A DNA stretch of 64,000 nucleotides, taken from positions 3,844,001 through 3,908,000 of the forward strand of contig NZ_CP047027.1 in assembly GCF_009797025.1 (NCBI RefSeq), written 5' to 3'. Below, one piece after another: positions 18,723 through 27,688 of this stretch. Within the stretch, counting starts at the first letter, position 1, and every line of letters begins with the position of its first letter. The DNA comes from Cellulophaga sp. L1A9 (lineage in GTDB: Bacteria > Bacteroidota > Bacteroidia > Flavobacteriales > Flavobacteriaceae). The translations under genes and the position numbers were made by a program. Under the pieces are notes generated by a model. The model did not search any database, was not told the origin of the DNA, and saw only the letters and a list, made by a program, of their open reading frames with translations.

Positions 18723-19346
18723 ACCACACGTTTTTTATTCTAACATACGACTACGTAACGCTTTTCCGCTTTTATTTTCCGTAAAGATTGGCGATTACTA
18801 TTTAGTTTTGAGTGTAGAATTCTTTTGCGCATAAACAGGCTAAAATCCGACCGTAACAGTTGCGTTTGAGTAAGAATTTCGGCTTAGGTAAACTAGCTAA
18901 ATTCCTTTTGAAGTATGGTATAATTACCGTAGAAATCTGCTAAAAATCGATGTTCAAATTAAGGGGTAGGGAGTAACTTGTTCATTCTGTGCTTAAGCGC
19001 TCCTCGCTTGCACGACTTTCTCAAGTTACTCCTTTCCAAGGTAATATGAAAATAAATTTGTTGTAGTGTACTGATTATTAGTTTATTGCAATTTCAGAAA
19101 GATTTAGGTATTTGTTTATTCATTTTTTTCTTGATAAAAAAACGAACCAAAAAAATCAAGGCTTGACCCTTCGGATATATTTCACATCCTTATTCGCTAA
19201 ATCAAATGAACTCGCTATCGCTCAAACAGCATTTGATTCTTAACGCTCTTTTCGGTGGAAATATGAATCCTGCCAGGGATCTAGGCCGAACCCGATGACT
19301 TTGCAATTTACCGTGCAGCTTAGACCTATTTTAGGCAATGTGTGGT
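18723..19346. other. ORF-less cassette body, copy 1 of 3
   Basis: About 624 bp between complementary ends TTACCACACG and TGTGTGGTAA. No plausible ORF on either strand. A hairpin with 11-bp arms GGAGTAACTTG (18970-18980) and CAAGTTACTCC (19022-19032) encloses a smaller stem AAGCG/CGCTT. The right third (TTCTTGATAAAAAAACGAAC ... CCAGGGATCTAGGCCGAACC) is a stretch I have the impression of meeting between genes in other flavobacteria. It could carry a promoter, a small RNA or a host-derived spacer. Repeated at 35128 and 44577. Confidence 0.75.
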
Positions 19347-19536
19347 AACGGTTAGGCTATGGCAAGTAGGGCAGGCAAGGAAACTTTTCGTTTCCGTTTG
19401 CGCTCGTAGCCAAAGCTTTTTATTTCTTTTTATCCTTCATTTTTTAAAAGCCAAATCAAAAGATTTGGCGGACTTCACAAACACGAACAGGCCTTTAAAT
19501 TCAGCATTTACTGCCCTATTTGTTATAGGTATTGTT
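19347..19536. repeat. attC-like site 10 (unique family)
   Basis: Arms GGCTATGGCAAGTAGGGC and GCCCTATTTGTTATAGG. Inner GCCAAA... with CAAAAGATTTGGC and GGCGGACTTC core; right end ATTGTTAGCA. Confidence 0.83.
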
Positions 19537-19551
19537 AGCAAAAGTTTTTAT

Positions 19552-20655
19552 TTATTCAACACTGCAATTACTGTCTGTAAAATCCTGTTCAGTTGGATTG
19601 TAAGCATTTAGACTTATAGCAAAAAGTGTTCCCCCATTGTTAAATAAGGAATTCAATCCACAAAAATCTTTTAGAACTGTATTACTTTCAACTTCTAGAC
19701 GACCACTAGTTGAAGTTATATTTGATAAACCATCTAAGTTGGATAAGATATCATTAAAATAAATCTTTATTTGTCCACCTACCGAACTTAGGCTCGATAA
19801 GCCATTAATATTTTCTAAATTAATGTTGCCGAAAACATCTAGTTCACCGCTCAAAATTGACAGATTATTTATTTCATCTAAATTCTGTAAGCCATCATTT
19901 CCCCTAACACTTAGATTCCCTTGTATTGAATTTATGTTTTGAAAACCATTTAAGTTTTCTAAATTATCATTATTATTAATTTCTAATAAACCGTTTATTT
20001 TTTGAAGGTCAGAAAATTGCTCTAAACTTTGAATTTTTGTTTGTGAAATTACTATCGATTCTGTAGTTAATCCAATTTTAGGTAATCCATTTAAATTTTG
20101 CAGACTTTCCATTTCCAGCCAAATAAAACCTTTAAGAGTTGATGTAACATTTTTGAATGCTTCTAAACTACTAATTTGAGATTGTTTGATATTAAAGTCT
20201 CCTCCAATCGAAACTAAGTTTGCAAGTCCATCAATATTTTCAAGAGCATTATTTCTAATAGTTAAATTTGAACCTATACTTTTCAAATTTAAAAATCCAT
20301 TTAGATTTTTTATTGCATTATTAACTAGCTCTAAGCTTCCACCAACAAGTTGAACCTTGGAAAAGCTTTCTGTATTCATAACACCATAATTATTCTCTAA
20401 TATAAAATCTCCTCCTATTTCAGTTAAATCACTAAATACTGATAAGTTTATAATGTCAGTTGAACTAAGTAGAGTTTCTATTCTTAGATCGCCAGAGATT
20501 TTTGTGTAAGCTTCAAGTAAGTCAACTTCTGCTTGAGAACTGATTACAATATCTCCATTGAAAATGTTTTCAGTTGGTTCGGAGTTATTATCGTCTGTTG
20601 AACAGCTTAATAGAATTAAACAAAGAAGTAGATTTAGTAGGTTTTTAATTGTCAT
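19552..20655 (-). CDS. receptor-L-domain/LRR-like lipoprotein
   Basis: A 367-residue lipoprotein with signal MTIKNLLNLLLCLILLSC. The rest consists of about 12 irregular repeats of 22-24 residues of the form NLxxLNGFxNLxSIxGNLxIxNN (for example LNGFQNINSIQGNLSVRGN). These build a solenoid like BspA or receptor L domains. It is probably displayed on the outer surface for protein or glycan binding. Ends TTAGCAAAAG and TTTTTGCTAA flank the cassette; start 27 bases from the boundary. Confidence 0.8.
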   Translation of the reverse strand: MTIKNLLNLLLCLILLSCSTDDNNSEPTENIFNGDIVISSQAEVDLLEAYTKISGDLRIETLLSSTDIINLSVFSDLTEIGGDFILENNYGVMNTESFSKVQLVGGSLELVNNAIKNLNGFLNLKSIGSNLTIRNNALENIDGLANLVSIGGDFNIKQSQISSLEAFKNVTSTLKGFIWLEMESLQNLNGLPKIGLTTESIVISQTKIQSLEQFSDLQKINGLLEINNNDNLENLNGFQNINSIQGNLSVRGNDGLQNLDEINNLSILSGELDVFGNINLENINGLSSLSSVGGQIKIYFNDILSNLDGLSNITSTSGRLEVESNTVLKDFCGLNSLFNNGGTLFAISLNAYNPTEQDFTDSNCSVE

Positions 20656-20681
20656 AAATGTTCGTTTTTTAAATTTTTGCT

Positions 20682-20870
20682 AACGTTACCGTATAAGAAA
20701 CGTAGGGCAGGTGATAAGCACAATCGTTTCGGTTTATTACTTAGCTAAATATAAATATTTTGCTTTTATCTTTTCTACTATAAACGCCAAATTTTATATT
20801 TAGCGGACTTTATTAATATGCACAGACCTTTCTGTTTAGCACAAACGCCCTATGTTTTTTATACATTGTT
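20682..20870. repeat. attC-like site 11 (family A)
   Basis: Arms GTATAAGAAACGTAGGGC and GCCCTATGTTTTTTATAC, inner GCTAAATATAAAT/ATTTTATATTTAGC pair, GCGGACTTTATTAATA core. Intact relative of site 1. Confidence 0.87.
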
Positions 20871-20880
20871 GTATGCCGTA

Positions 20881-21717
20881 TTATTTTTTCACAAACCAAT
20901 AATTCCATTTTTCATTGTCAATTCCAAATTCTCCTTTCCACCATCTTGAAGGATAGCCAACATCATCATTTCTTACCGGTCTGTGTTCTCTTTCGGAATA
21001 TGTTACGTATTTTTCAAAATAACCAAAATGTTTTTCATCGTGCAAAACACCAATTATACCCAAAATCTCTAAAATTCCTAAACGCTCTTCGTCATTTGAT
21101 TTTATAGTTTTAGAAATATTCTTTTTTAGTTGTGAAACTCTGTCGTTATTTTCGCTGTCTTCAATAGTTTTTTTGAGCCCATTTAATATTTCGAAGTCAT
21201 TATTGTTAGGCTTTTTAATAGAATATTTAGGGAACTGTTCTAAATCAAATAAAACCGAAATTAAATTATCTGTACAACTTCCGTGTTTGTATTTGAAATA
21301 ATTCAAGGTATTAAATTCAATTAATTCTTCAAATTCATAACTATGGAGTCCGCAAATTTCACAAATCGTTTCGTTTGGTTTAGGACTTGCTGTGAAACTA
21401 TGCTCAGTTAAACTTTTTCCAATACAATAACTGGAAAGAAATGAACGGTATTCTAATTGTCTTGTACTTAAACTATATAGAAAAGCATCTACAACTTCTT
21501 GCTTTTTAATTTTTTCAACCGCTATTTTAATTCTTTTGCAAATTTCATTATGGTCTAATTTTACTCGGTCATACATTACAAAATGTTTCTTTGCATAATT
21601 AAAATCCTCATCAGTAATATGTTTTTTATATGTATCCCATTCATACCAACTTCTTAAATTTTCGGCTTGAGAAGTTTTAATTGTTTTTAGTAAGATTTTA
21701 ATCGCTTTTTTGTCCAT
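20881..21717 (-). CDS. hypothetical protein with zinc-knuckle motif
   Basis: A 278-residue cytoplasmic protein of unknown family. A CxxC pair (ETICEICGLHS, about residues 118-121) may bind zinc or mark an HNH-like fold. The N terminus is helical and basic. The C terminus ends in an aromatic-rich segment (YPSRWWKGEFGIDNEKWNYWF). Cassette ends TTGTATGCCGT and ATATGGCATACAA flank it, with the start 37 bases from the boundary. No neighbour in the cassette helps with function. Confidence 0.6.
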   Translation of the reverse strand: MDKKAIKILLKTIKTSQAENLRSWYEWDTYKKHITDEDFNYAKKHFVMYDRVKLDHNEICKRIKIAVEKIKKQEVVDAFLYSLSTRQLEYRSFLSSYCIGKSLTEHSFTASPKPNETICEICGLHSYEFEELIEFNTLNYFKYKHGSCTDNLISVLFDLEQFPKYSIKKPNNNDFEILNGLKKTIEDSENNDRVSQLKKNISKTIKSNDEERLGILEILGIIGVLHDEKHFGYFEKYVTYSEREHRPVRNDDVGYPSRWWKGEFGIDNEKWNYWFVKK

Positions 21718-21753
21718 TTTGTTTCTCTATGTTGTTTTCGGCATATGGCATAC

Positions 21754-21878
21754 AACGTTTTTGGCTATGGTTTGCTGCGTTGGTTAAGCAATAAATTTAG
21801 TAAATAAAAACTGACCATTCACGTTTGCGTAGTTTTTCCGAAGGAAAAACTACCAAGCAGTAAACTATAGGCGGTGTT
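21754..21878. repeat. attC-like site 12 (family E)
   Basis: Same sequence as site 7. Because it precedes the second toxin-antitoxin copy in the same way, it shows that a cassette carries the site on its left (3' of the gene). Confidence 0.88.
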
Positions 21879-21890
21879 GGCAACTGGCTT

Positions 21891-22208
21891 TTATTTTGTC
21901 CGTTTGAGTTTCGGTGGATTCTGTCGAGTATCAAAAACGTCAGCAATTTTTATAAATCCGTTTTCCGTATCAACAGAATAAATCAGTTTGTAGTTTTTGT
22001 AAACTAAATATCTATAATGAATTTCTCTTTGTTTTAGTAATTCCTCTTCTTGTCCAATTTGAGGTGTCTTTATCAACTTTTTTGGTTCGTTGATAATTCC
22101 TTTCAGAAGTTTTTTTGCAATTCTAGGACTTGCTTTCTTTTCGTAATATTCGTAGATTTCGTCAAGTTGAGTTTCAGCGAATTCAGACCAAATAATTTTC
22201 AAGACCAT
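21891..22208 (-). CDS. ParE/RelE-family toxin (copy 2)
   Basis: Protein identical to the toxin at 17136-17453, within an unchanged copy of the whole cassette. The right-hand neighbour site differs (site 13 here, site 8 there), so the duplicate arose by cassette-level insertion or copying, not by tandem duplication of a larger region. Two identical toxin-antitoxin cassettes 4.8 kb apart also give homologous recombination a substrate. Confidence 0.9.
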   Translation of the reverse strand: MVLKIIWSEFAETQLDEIYEYYEKKASPRIAKKLLKGIINEPKKLIKTPQIGQEEELLKQREIHYRYLVYKNYKLIYSVDTENGFIKIADVFDTRQNPPKLKRTK

Positions 22209-22441
22209 TATTCGTATTTGGCTAAAAGTTCAGAACTGTTTTTAAATCGATTGTTTCGGAAATCAGATTCTGATTGGTCAATTCGTTTATTCAATTCATC
22301 TTCGGTCATAGATTCAAATATCGGCTCGTCAGAAGCATTTTTTTCTTTTCTCAATATTTTTTCAAGACGAGAAACAGCTTCTTCACTTTGAAGTTTTAAA
22401 AATTCCTGAACAAATTCTATTTTTCGAGCTTCTAAATTCAT
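22208..22441 (-). CDS. antitoxin of the ParE/RelE pair (copy 2)
   Basis: Protein identical to the antitoxin at 17453-17686, with the same one-base overlap with the toxin and the same 86-base leader to the boundary at 22527. Two identical antitoxin genes mean the loss of one copy would not trigger the toxin of the other. Confidence 0.85.
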   Translation of the reverse strand: MNLEARKIEFVQEFLKLQSEEAVSRLEKILRKEKNASDEPIFESMTEDELNKRIDQSESDFRNNRFKNSSELLAKYE

Positions 22442-22526
22442 TTTATTAAGCTTTTTATCAAAGATACAAAATTATCAATTCAGTCATCATTTTTCTTGAA
22501 TTAACGGATTTTCACAGCTTGTTGCC

Positions 22527-22712
22527 AACGATTTGGCTATGAACAGTACGGGAGCAAACTGGCGTTTGCTTTCCGCCACGCACATAGCGAAATCTTTTGG
22601 TTTTGTTTTTTCTTTTTTCTGTCAAAAGCGAAATCCCAAAGATTTCGCGACCTCTTAAAAATACACAAACCTTAGCGTTTAAGCCCGAAGCCCGTATTGT
22701 TTATAGGTGTTG
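22527..22712. repeat. attC-like site 13 (family G), interrupted by IS1182
   Basis: Arms GGCTATGAACAGTACGGG and CCCGTATTGTTTATAGG, inner GCGAAATCTTT/AAAGATTTCGC pair. The site ends TGTTG where IS1182 copy 3 starts; a different end CTTTGTT follows the element at 24457. Confidence 0.83.
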
Positions 22713-24456
22713 TGCCTGTTGCACAAGTTAGCAATTAATTGACATAGTGTTAAAGTAAATTATTGATTGATTTCTTAACTTTAAGGATGCAAGGCAAAAA
22801 AACATATCAAGAAAAGCTTTTTAATAGTTTTCGCTTAAGCGAACGAGTTCCTCAAGACAATTTTTATCGTTTATTAAAAGGTGTATTAGATTTAAATTTT
22901 CTCTATGTTCAAACCAAGAGTTACTATGGCGGCAGTGGCCAGAAGAGTATAGATCCGGTAGTGTTCTTCAAGTTGTGTTTGGTTGGTTATTTAGAGAATA
23001 TTATCAGTGACCGTAAATTAATACAGCATTGTTCTATGCGATTAGATATTCTCTATTTCATTGATTACGATTTAGACGAGGAGCTTCCTTGGCACAGTAC
23101 GATAAGTAGGACTCGTCAGTTGTTTCCTGAGTCAGTATTTGAAGAAGTTTTCACTAAAGTACTTAGTATGTGTATAGAAAAGGGCATGGTAAGTGGTCAT
23201 ACCCAAGCTATTGATTCTGCCCCAATAAAAGCGAATGCAAGTATGGATACTTTGGAGCTTAAAGTACCTGAAGAAGATTTGCAAGCACATTTACGAAAGG
23301 TTCGTGTGTTTAGTTCTATGGACAAAGAAACACCGCACCGTAAAAGCAAAGACGATAAGTCAGATAGAGGTCAGCGTATCGTTACAGCGAGCAAGAAAGA
23401 ACTAGGTGCTATCCAAAGCAGAAATAAGAAATGGAGTACAGATCAAGACCAACGACCAGGGTCAGGAAACAAAGGCTCGAAGTATACCAGTAATAAAACC
23501 CATTATAGTCCTACTGATCCAGATGCTCGGATTAGTGTAAAGCCTGGCAAGGCTCGGAAGCTAAATTACTTGAGTCAGTTAAGTGTGGATACGGCTAGTC
23601 ATGTCATCACCGACATTCGGGCGTATCATGCTGATGGAAAAGACAATCAACAATTACCAGATATAGTAGAACGTTTACATAAGCGTTTGTGGCAACAGGG
23701 TCTGTTTTGGGAAAATTGTGTTGCGGACACTGGCTACAGTAGTGGCGAGAACTATGCTTATTTAGAGCAGAAAGGACTTAGAAGTTTTATTCCTCCACAT
23801 GGGACCTATAAAGGTGGTCCGGATGGTTTTATTTATAATAGAGAAGAAGATTATTATCAGTGTCCACAAGGAAAGATTATCCCCTTTACTAAAGCGTTTA
23901 ATGATTATAGAACAGGAACAAAAAAGAAAGAATATAGGGCACGAAAACATGTTTGTGTTGCTTGCCCAATGCGCAGTAGTTGTCTAGGGAAAAGTGCCCA
24001 AGAAAAGAAGTTTAGTGTTACTTATTATAGAGCAGAATACGAACGTAATAATGCTAGGGTACACAGTCCACAGGGCAGATACATGAAAGGCAAACGGCAA
24101 AGTACAGTTGAACCCGTATTTGGTACTTTAACGCAGTTTATGGGCTTACGGAAAATAAATACGCTAGGCTTAAAACAAGCCAATAAGGTGATGCACCTAT
24201 CAGCAATAGCCTATAATCTGAAGACCTGCCTGCCGGCAGGCAGGAGTACCTGAAATTCACTCAAAAACACGTAAAAAGTGGAGCAGGAATGGGGTCTTTG
24301 TTCATTCTTCTAAAAAAGACTTTATATGCTCTAAAAAACTCATGTTTAAGCACCTCAAAAATAACCAATTACTTAACTAATTGAAAAATGAAACCGCCTT
24401 AAAAGGCGGTTATAAAGGCCATTATTTTATAAATTATGGAGTTGTGCAACGGTTAC
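22713..24456 (+). mobile_element. IS1182-family element, copy 3 (intact)
   Basis: The longest copy (1744 bp) and the only one with an open transposase gene, so the probable source of activity for all four. Left flank TGTTG, right flank CTTTG. The right flank matches the left flank of copy 2, not its own left flank. Confidence 0.92.
22787..24253 (+). CDS. IS1182-family transposase, full length
   Basis: 488 residues from ATG at 22787 (MQGKKTYQEKLFNSF); a TTG eight codons upstream is possible but less likely. It has an N-terminal DUF772-type domain, a central basic linker with KPGKARKLNYLSQLSVDTAS, a DDE-type domain (VADTGYSSGENYAYLE) and a cysteine cluster (CVACPMRSSCLG), ending in the TVEPVFGTLTQFMGLRK motif. 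The final residues LKTCLPAGRST come from a CCTGCCTGCC/GGCAGGCAGG palindrome that forms the end of the gene. It cuts and pastes the element; insertion is always at the attC core in this window. Confidence 0.92.
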   Translation: MQGKKTYQEKLFNSFRLSERVPQDNFYRLLKGVLDLNFLYVQTKSYYGGSGQKSIDPVVFFKLCLVGYLENIISDRKLIQHCSMRLDILYFIDYDLDEELPWHSTISRTRQLFPESVFEEVFTKVLSMCIEKGMVSGHTQAIDSAPIKANASMDTLELKVPEEDLQAHLRKVRVFSSMDKETPHRKSKDDKSDRGQRIVTASKKELGAIQSRNKKWSTDQDQRPGSGNKGSKYTSNKTHYSPTDPDARISVKPGKARKLNYLSQLSVDTASHVITDIRAYHADGKDNQQLPDIVERLHKRLWQQGLFWENCVADTGYSSGENYAYLEQKGLRSFIPPHGTYKGGPDGFIYNREEDYYQCPQGKIIPFTKAFNDYRTGTKKKEYRARKHVCVACPMRSSCLGKSAQEKKFSVTYYRAEYERNNARVHSPQGRYMKGKRQSTVEPVFGTLTQFMGLRKINTLGLKQANKVMHLSAIAYNLKTCLPAGRST

Positions 24457-25006
24457 CTTTGTTAGCTGCTGGCTTTTTTCTCCAGCTATATATTCCGATT
24501 CCTAGAGTTATTATAGATAAAACTCCGAATGCAATCCAAAAGTATGGTTTAAGGGCTTTTGCTAGAGCAATTCCAACAGATGGACCTCCACCTGTTACGT
24601 CGGCATAAATACGAACTTTTTTTCCGATTAGTGATTTGTCTATTCCGTTAATTATTAATTCAAAATCATCTCCCGAATCAGCAACAAAGCGTTTATATAC
24701 TAAATTATTATTTCTGTCAATATTTAACAATTCGGTTTTATTCAAAATTATATTACCTTCTTGCTTAAGTAAAACATTAAATGTTTTTTCAACTGAAAGA
24801 AATTTATCTTCAAGCAATATAACACTCAATTCGTAGCCATAATCAAAATCAGTTGTAAAGGTTTCACTAATGTTTTCAGTTATAATTATTTCTTTATCAA
24901 TGGCTGATGTTCTTGCTGTTTTTTCAGGTTGTATTAAATCCCATAATAACAATAGCGTAAGTATGAGAAAAATTATAAAAACTATTTTTGAGGTTAATTT
25001 TGTCAT
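24434..25006 (-). CDS. membrane protein of unknown function; stop codon supplied by IS1182
   Basis: A 190-residue protein with an N-terminal transmembrane helix (about residues 8-25), a beta-rich extracytoplasmic domain and a second helix (about 154-172, FWIAFGVLSIITLGIGIY). After YSWRKKPAANK the frame runs through the attC end and into IS1182 copy 3 (GNRCTTP), stopping at 24434-24436. The native tail must have ended in or just after the attC. Family not recognised. Cassette ends TTAGCTGCTGGC and TTGCAGCTAA. Confidence 0.65.
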   Translation of the reverse strand: MTKLTSKIVFIIFLILTLLLLWDLIQPEKTARTSAIDKEIIITENISETFTTDFDYGYELSVILLEDKFLSVEKTFNVLLKQEGNIILNKTELLNIDRNNNLVYKRFVADSGDDFELIINGIDKSLIGKKVRIYADVTGGGPSVGIALAKALKPYFWIAFGVLSIITLGIGIYSWRKKPAANKGNRCTTP

Positions 25007-25025
25007 TTTTTTTCATCTTGCAGCT

Positions 25026-25213
25026 AACGCTTGAGCTAAGCGTAGTGCGGTAGTAAGGACACGTTGAGTTTCCGTCTGCGCACGAAGCTAAAGCTTTTTG
25101 TTTAGTTTTAATTTTTCTTGTCCAAAGCTAAATCCCAAAGATTTAGCGACATTCTAAATATACACAGACCTTTCGGTTTTGCCCTAAAGTTCGCATTACG
25201 TTTAGGTTTTGTT
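25026..25213. repeat. attC-like site 14 (family H)
   Basis: Arms GAGCTAAGCGTAGTGCGG and CGCATTACGTTTAGG, inner AAGCTAAAGC.. with AAAGATTTAGCGAC, then ATATACACAGACCTTTCGG. Confidence 0.86.
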
Positions 25214-25226
25214 GGCAACTGGCTTT

Positions 25227-25742
25227 TTATTCCGTTCTTTTCCTTAAATCAGTTACTTCGTTTTCTAAATCATATTTTGCTCTTAATTTCCATTCCGTTC
25301 TTTCGTTTTCGGCTTGAGTTTTAGACTCTTTTTTGTTCGGCGGTAATGGTTCCGGCGGTGTTGTGGCAGAAACGTTGTTTTCGGGGTTTTCAAAACTACG
25401 AGTTAGCCCACAAGCGTTTATCTCGATTAAATTTTCAGTGTTATAATTGCCATAAATTAGCCATCTACCTTCCTTGTTAATTATCGGACCACAATAATTA
25501 TCATAAGTTCCTTTATAAATGTTTCCAATTCCATCTCCATTAAAAGATTCAACTACCTTAATCTCAAAAGTGCTATTTTCAGAATCAATTTTGAGTACTT
25601 CTCCAATAAAAATACAATCAGAATTTTGAAATTCGTAGTCTTGAATAGCTTTTAAACTTTTAGGAATGGAACAGGTACAAGCAAATGCATTGTAAGAAAT
25701 CAATGTTAATATGAGAAATAATATCTGTAATCTATTTTTCAT
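25227..25742 (-). CDS. secreted TIMP/NTR-like protein
   Basis: A 171-residue protein with a signal peptide (MKNRLQILFLILTLISYNAFA) followed directly by CTCSIPKS, the CxC start of tissue-inhibitor-of-metalloproteinase (NTR/OB-fold) domains. Next come a DCIFIGEVLKI strand and a KGTYDNYCGP loop. In bacteria such domains are exported and of unknown role. The C terminus is charged and Pro-rich (PPEPLPPNKKESK). Ends TTGGCAACTGGC and AGCTTGTTGCCAA define the cassette. Confidence 0.72.
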   Translation of the reverse strand: MKNRLQILFLILTLISYNAFACTCSIPKSLKAIQDYEFQNSDCIFIGEVLKIDSENSTFEIKVVESFNGDGIGNIYKGTYDNYCGPIINKEGRWLIYGNYNTENLIEINACGLTRSFENPENNVSATTPPEPLPPNKKESKTQAENERTEWKLRAKYDLENEVTDLRKRTE

Positions 25743-25758
25743 TTTTCAGCTTGTTGCC

Positions 25759-25828
25759 AACGATAGATGTATAATTTGTGGCCTTTATTCATATCAGTTA
25801 GTTTAGGCCATAAATTATACAGCGTGTT
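25759..25828. repeat. attC-like site 15 (short, 70 bp)
   Basis: The most compact site of the array and closest in size to classical attC sites. Arms GTATAATTTGTGGCC and GGCCATAAATTATAC pair with one mismatch around a loop of about 21 bases. Bounded by CCAACG and GTGTTGTG. Confidence 0.85.
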
Positions 25829-26242
25829 GTGTGCCGTTTTATTTTAATTTTTACTTTTCTAAAATTAGCAATAAAAAAGGTAACCGTTTAAAATACCGAA
25901 CGTAATAGATCCATTTTTTTAAAGATTACCCATACTTATGTTTTTATGTAGAAGCATGAAACGTTAGTATGGGAAACAGAAAAATCGATCTCCTATTTTG
26001 TTATAAATCCATAATTATTTGACTTTGTATTTTATTTTAACGTTCTTATAACAAGTATTTTAACGTGATAACGTTTAGAAAGTCTTCTTTCTACGCCATC
26101 AAGCGCAATACTTGAGTTATAATTCCATCCTAAAGGCTGTAATTTATAACTAACAAAACAGGAGATCTCCCATTTCTTTATTCATAAACCTTTTCATATA
26201 ACCTTTAAAAAAATGTCTTAGCGGTATTGCAAATGGCATCAC
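25829..26242. other. ORF-less cassette body (about 414 bp)
   Basis: No coding ORF. The ends TTGTGTGCCG and ATGGCATCACAA are largely complementary, so it is a cassette. It contains a long-range pair of phrases (CCATACTTATG, 25928-25938, and CGTTAGTATGGG, 25962-25973). Unrelated in sequence to the repeated ORF-less cassette. Function unknown. Confidence 0.6.
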
Positions 26243-26421
26243 AACGCTTGAGCTATGAACAGTACGGGCGCAAACTAGCGTTTGCTTTCCGCCACGCACA
26301 TAGCGCAATCTTTTGGTTTTGTTTTTTCTTTTTTTGTGTCAAAGCGAAATCCCAAAGATTTCGCGACATTATAAATATACACAGACCTTTCGATTAAGCC
26401 CGAAGCCCGTATTGTTTATAG
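26243..26421. repeat. attC-like site 16 (family G), interrupted by IS3 element
   Basis: Arms GAGCTATGAACAGTACGGG and CCCGTATTGTTTATAG. The right arm is cut by an IS3-family element; GTTTATAGGTTTTGTT resumes at 27739-27754, repeating GTTTATAG. Confidence 0.85.
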
Positions 26422-26480
26422 TTTAGCCCCTAATAAGTTCGGAGTGATCTTTTAAATTTCAAACTTAATATATTTGAGAT

Positions 26481-26792
26481 ATGAAATACAAGAAATGGAC
26501 CTTAGATCAGAAGTTAGAAATTCTCTCTATTTCAGAAGAGATCGGCATCATAGAAGCCTGTCGTAAATACGGAGTTAGTACAGGTACTTTTTATAGTTGG
26601 AAGACGAAACATGAGAGTCAAGGAGAAGCAGGCTTAAAAGTCATCTATGATACTAAAAGTAAAGAACACAAGCAGGCAGAAGAAGAAAACCGAATACTAC
26701 GTAAGCTTCTAAGCAATAAGGAAATTGAATTAGAAGTACAACGAGAACTTTTAAAAAAAAAGTTTGGAACGTCCGATCCAAGAAAGATTTAG
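26481..26792 (+). CDS. IS3 element OrfA (HTH, transposase_8 type)
   Basis: 103 residues: an N-terminal helix-turn-helix (ACRKYGVSTGTFYSWKTKHE) and a leucine-zipper tail. It ends LLKKKFGTSDPRKI. A run of nine A at 26753-26761 near the end (codons AAA AAA AAG) is a likely -1 frameshift site for making the OrfAB fusion, since OrfB lies in the -1 frame. Confidence 0.88.
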   Translation: MKYKKWTLDQKLEILSISEEIGIIEACRKYGVSTGTFYSWKTKHESQGEAGLKVIYDTKSKEHKQAEEENRILRKLLSNKEIELEVQRELLKKKFGTSDPRKI

Positions 26793-27688
26793 TGAATGCT
26801 GTTTATAGCAAGCATAAAATTAGTAAAACCAACATAATTAATATGGTAGGGATGGTTCATAGTAGCTATTACCGTACTCCCAGTTTTGGTAAAAAGGGTA
26901 ATACTCCTAGTAAACTCACCTATCATAAATCTAGAGGTTGGGTTAATCAAGACGCTGTTATTGCTTCTATAAAAGAGATTTTAAGTCATGAATTTATAGA
27001 TTGTGGTTACCGATTAATGACTTCTTACTTAAAAAAAGAAGCATACCTGATTAATCATAAAAAGCTCTACAGAATTATGAAAGAACAGGGAATGCTAAAA
27101 CTAGAGAATCGGATAAACAGGAGTGGTTCTGGGCGTAAATTTGTAAAATTCAGAAAAGTAAATACCTCAAGACCAATGGAATGTTTAGAGATGGATATAA
27201 AGATGGTATGGATTCCTAATGTGGGTAAAAACGCTTATTTATTATCCATCATAGACGTACATACTCGTAGAATATTAAAAGACTATTTTTCTTTTTCTAT
27301 TAAACAGGATAAGGTGATAGCGTTTTTATCAGAGTTGTTTGCAGAATACCAATACCCTGATAACGTTGTTATTAGAAGTGACAACGGTAGTCAGTTTATT
27401 GCAAATAATGTACGTGAATACCTTGGACTAATTGGGGTTCAGCAAGAATTTACACATATAGCCACACCAGAAGAAAATGCGCATATAGAAGCCTATCATG
27501 GAATACTAAAAAAAGAAATTTTTAAAAGAGTGGATTACACATGTTTTGGGCAAATTGAACAAATCTTAAAAAGGTATGTGACTTTTTACAACAATACTAG
27601 GTTACATGGGCTCTTAGGGCGTATTACACCAATGGAAAAATGGAACGCTGATAAACACCTAATTCTAATGAAAAAAATAACAGCTTAA
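26792..27688 (+). CDS. IS3 element OrfB (rve integrase domain)
   Basis: 298 residues, listed from a GTG that overlaps the OrfA stop; in vivo mainly made as the OrfAB fusion. It has a DDE integrase core: D in LEMDIKMVW, D in VIRSDNGSQF and E in NAHIEAYHG. The frame is uninterrupted, so the element may be active. Confidence 0.88.
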   Translation: MNAVYSKHKISKTNIINMVGMVHSSYYRTPSFGKKGNTPSKLTYHKSRGWVNQDAVIASIKEILSHEFIDCGYRLMTSYLKKEAYLINHKKLYRIMKEQGMLKLENRINRSGSGRKFVKFRKVNTSRPMECLEMDIKMVWIPNVGKNAYLLSIIDVHTRRILKDYFSFSIKQDKVIAFLSELFAEYQYPDNVVIRSDNGSQFIANNVREYLGLIGVQQEFTHIATPEENAHIEAYHGILKKEIFKRVDYTCFGQIEQILKRYVTFYNNTRLHGLLGRITPMEKWNADKHLILMKKITA

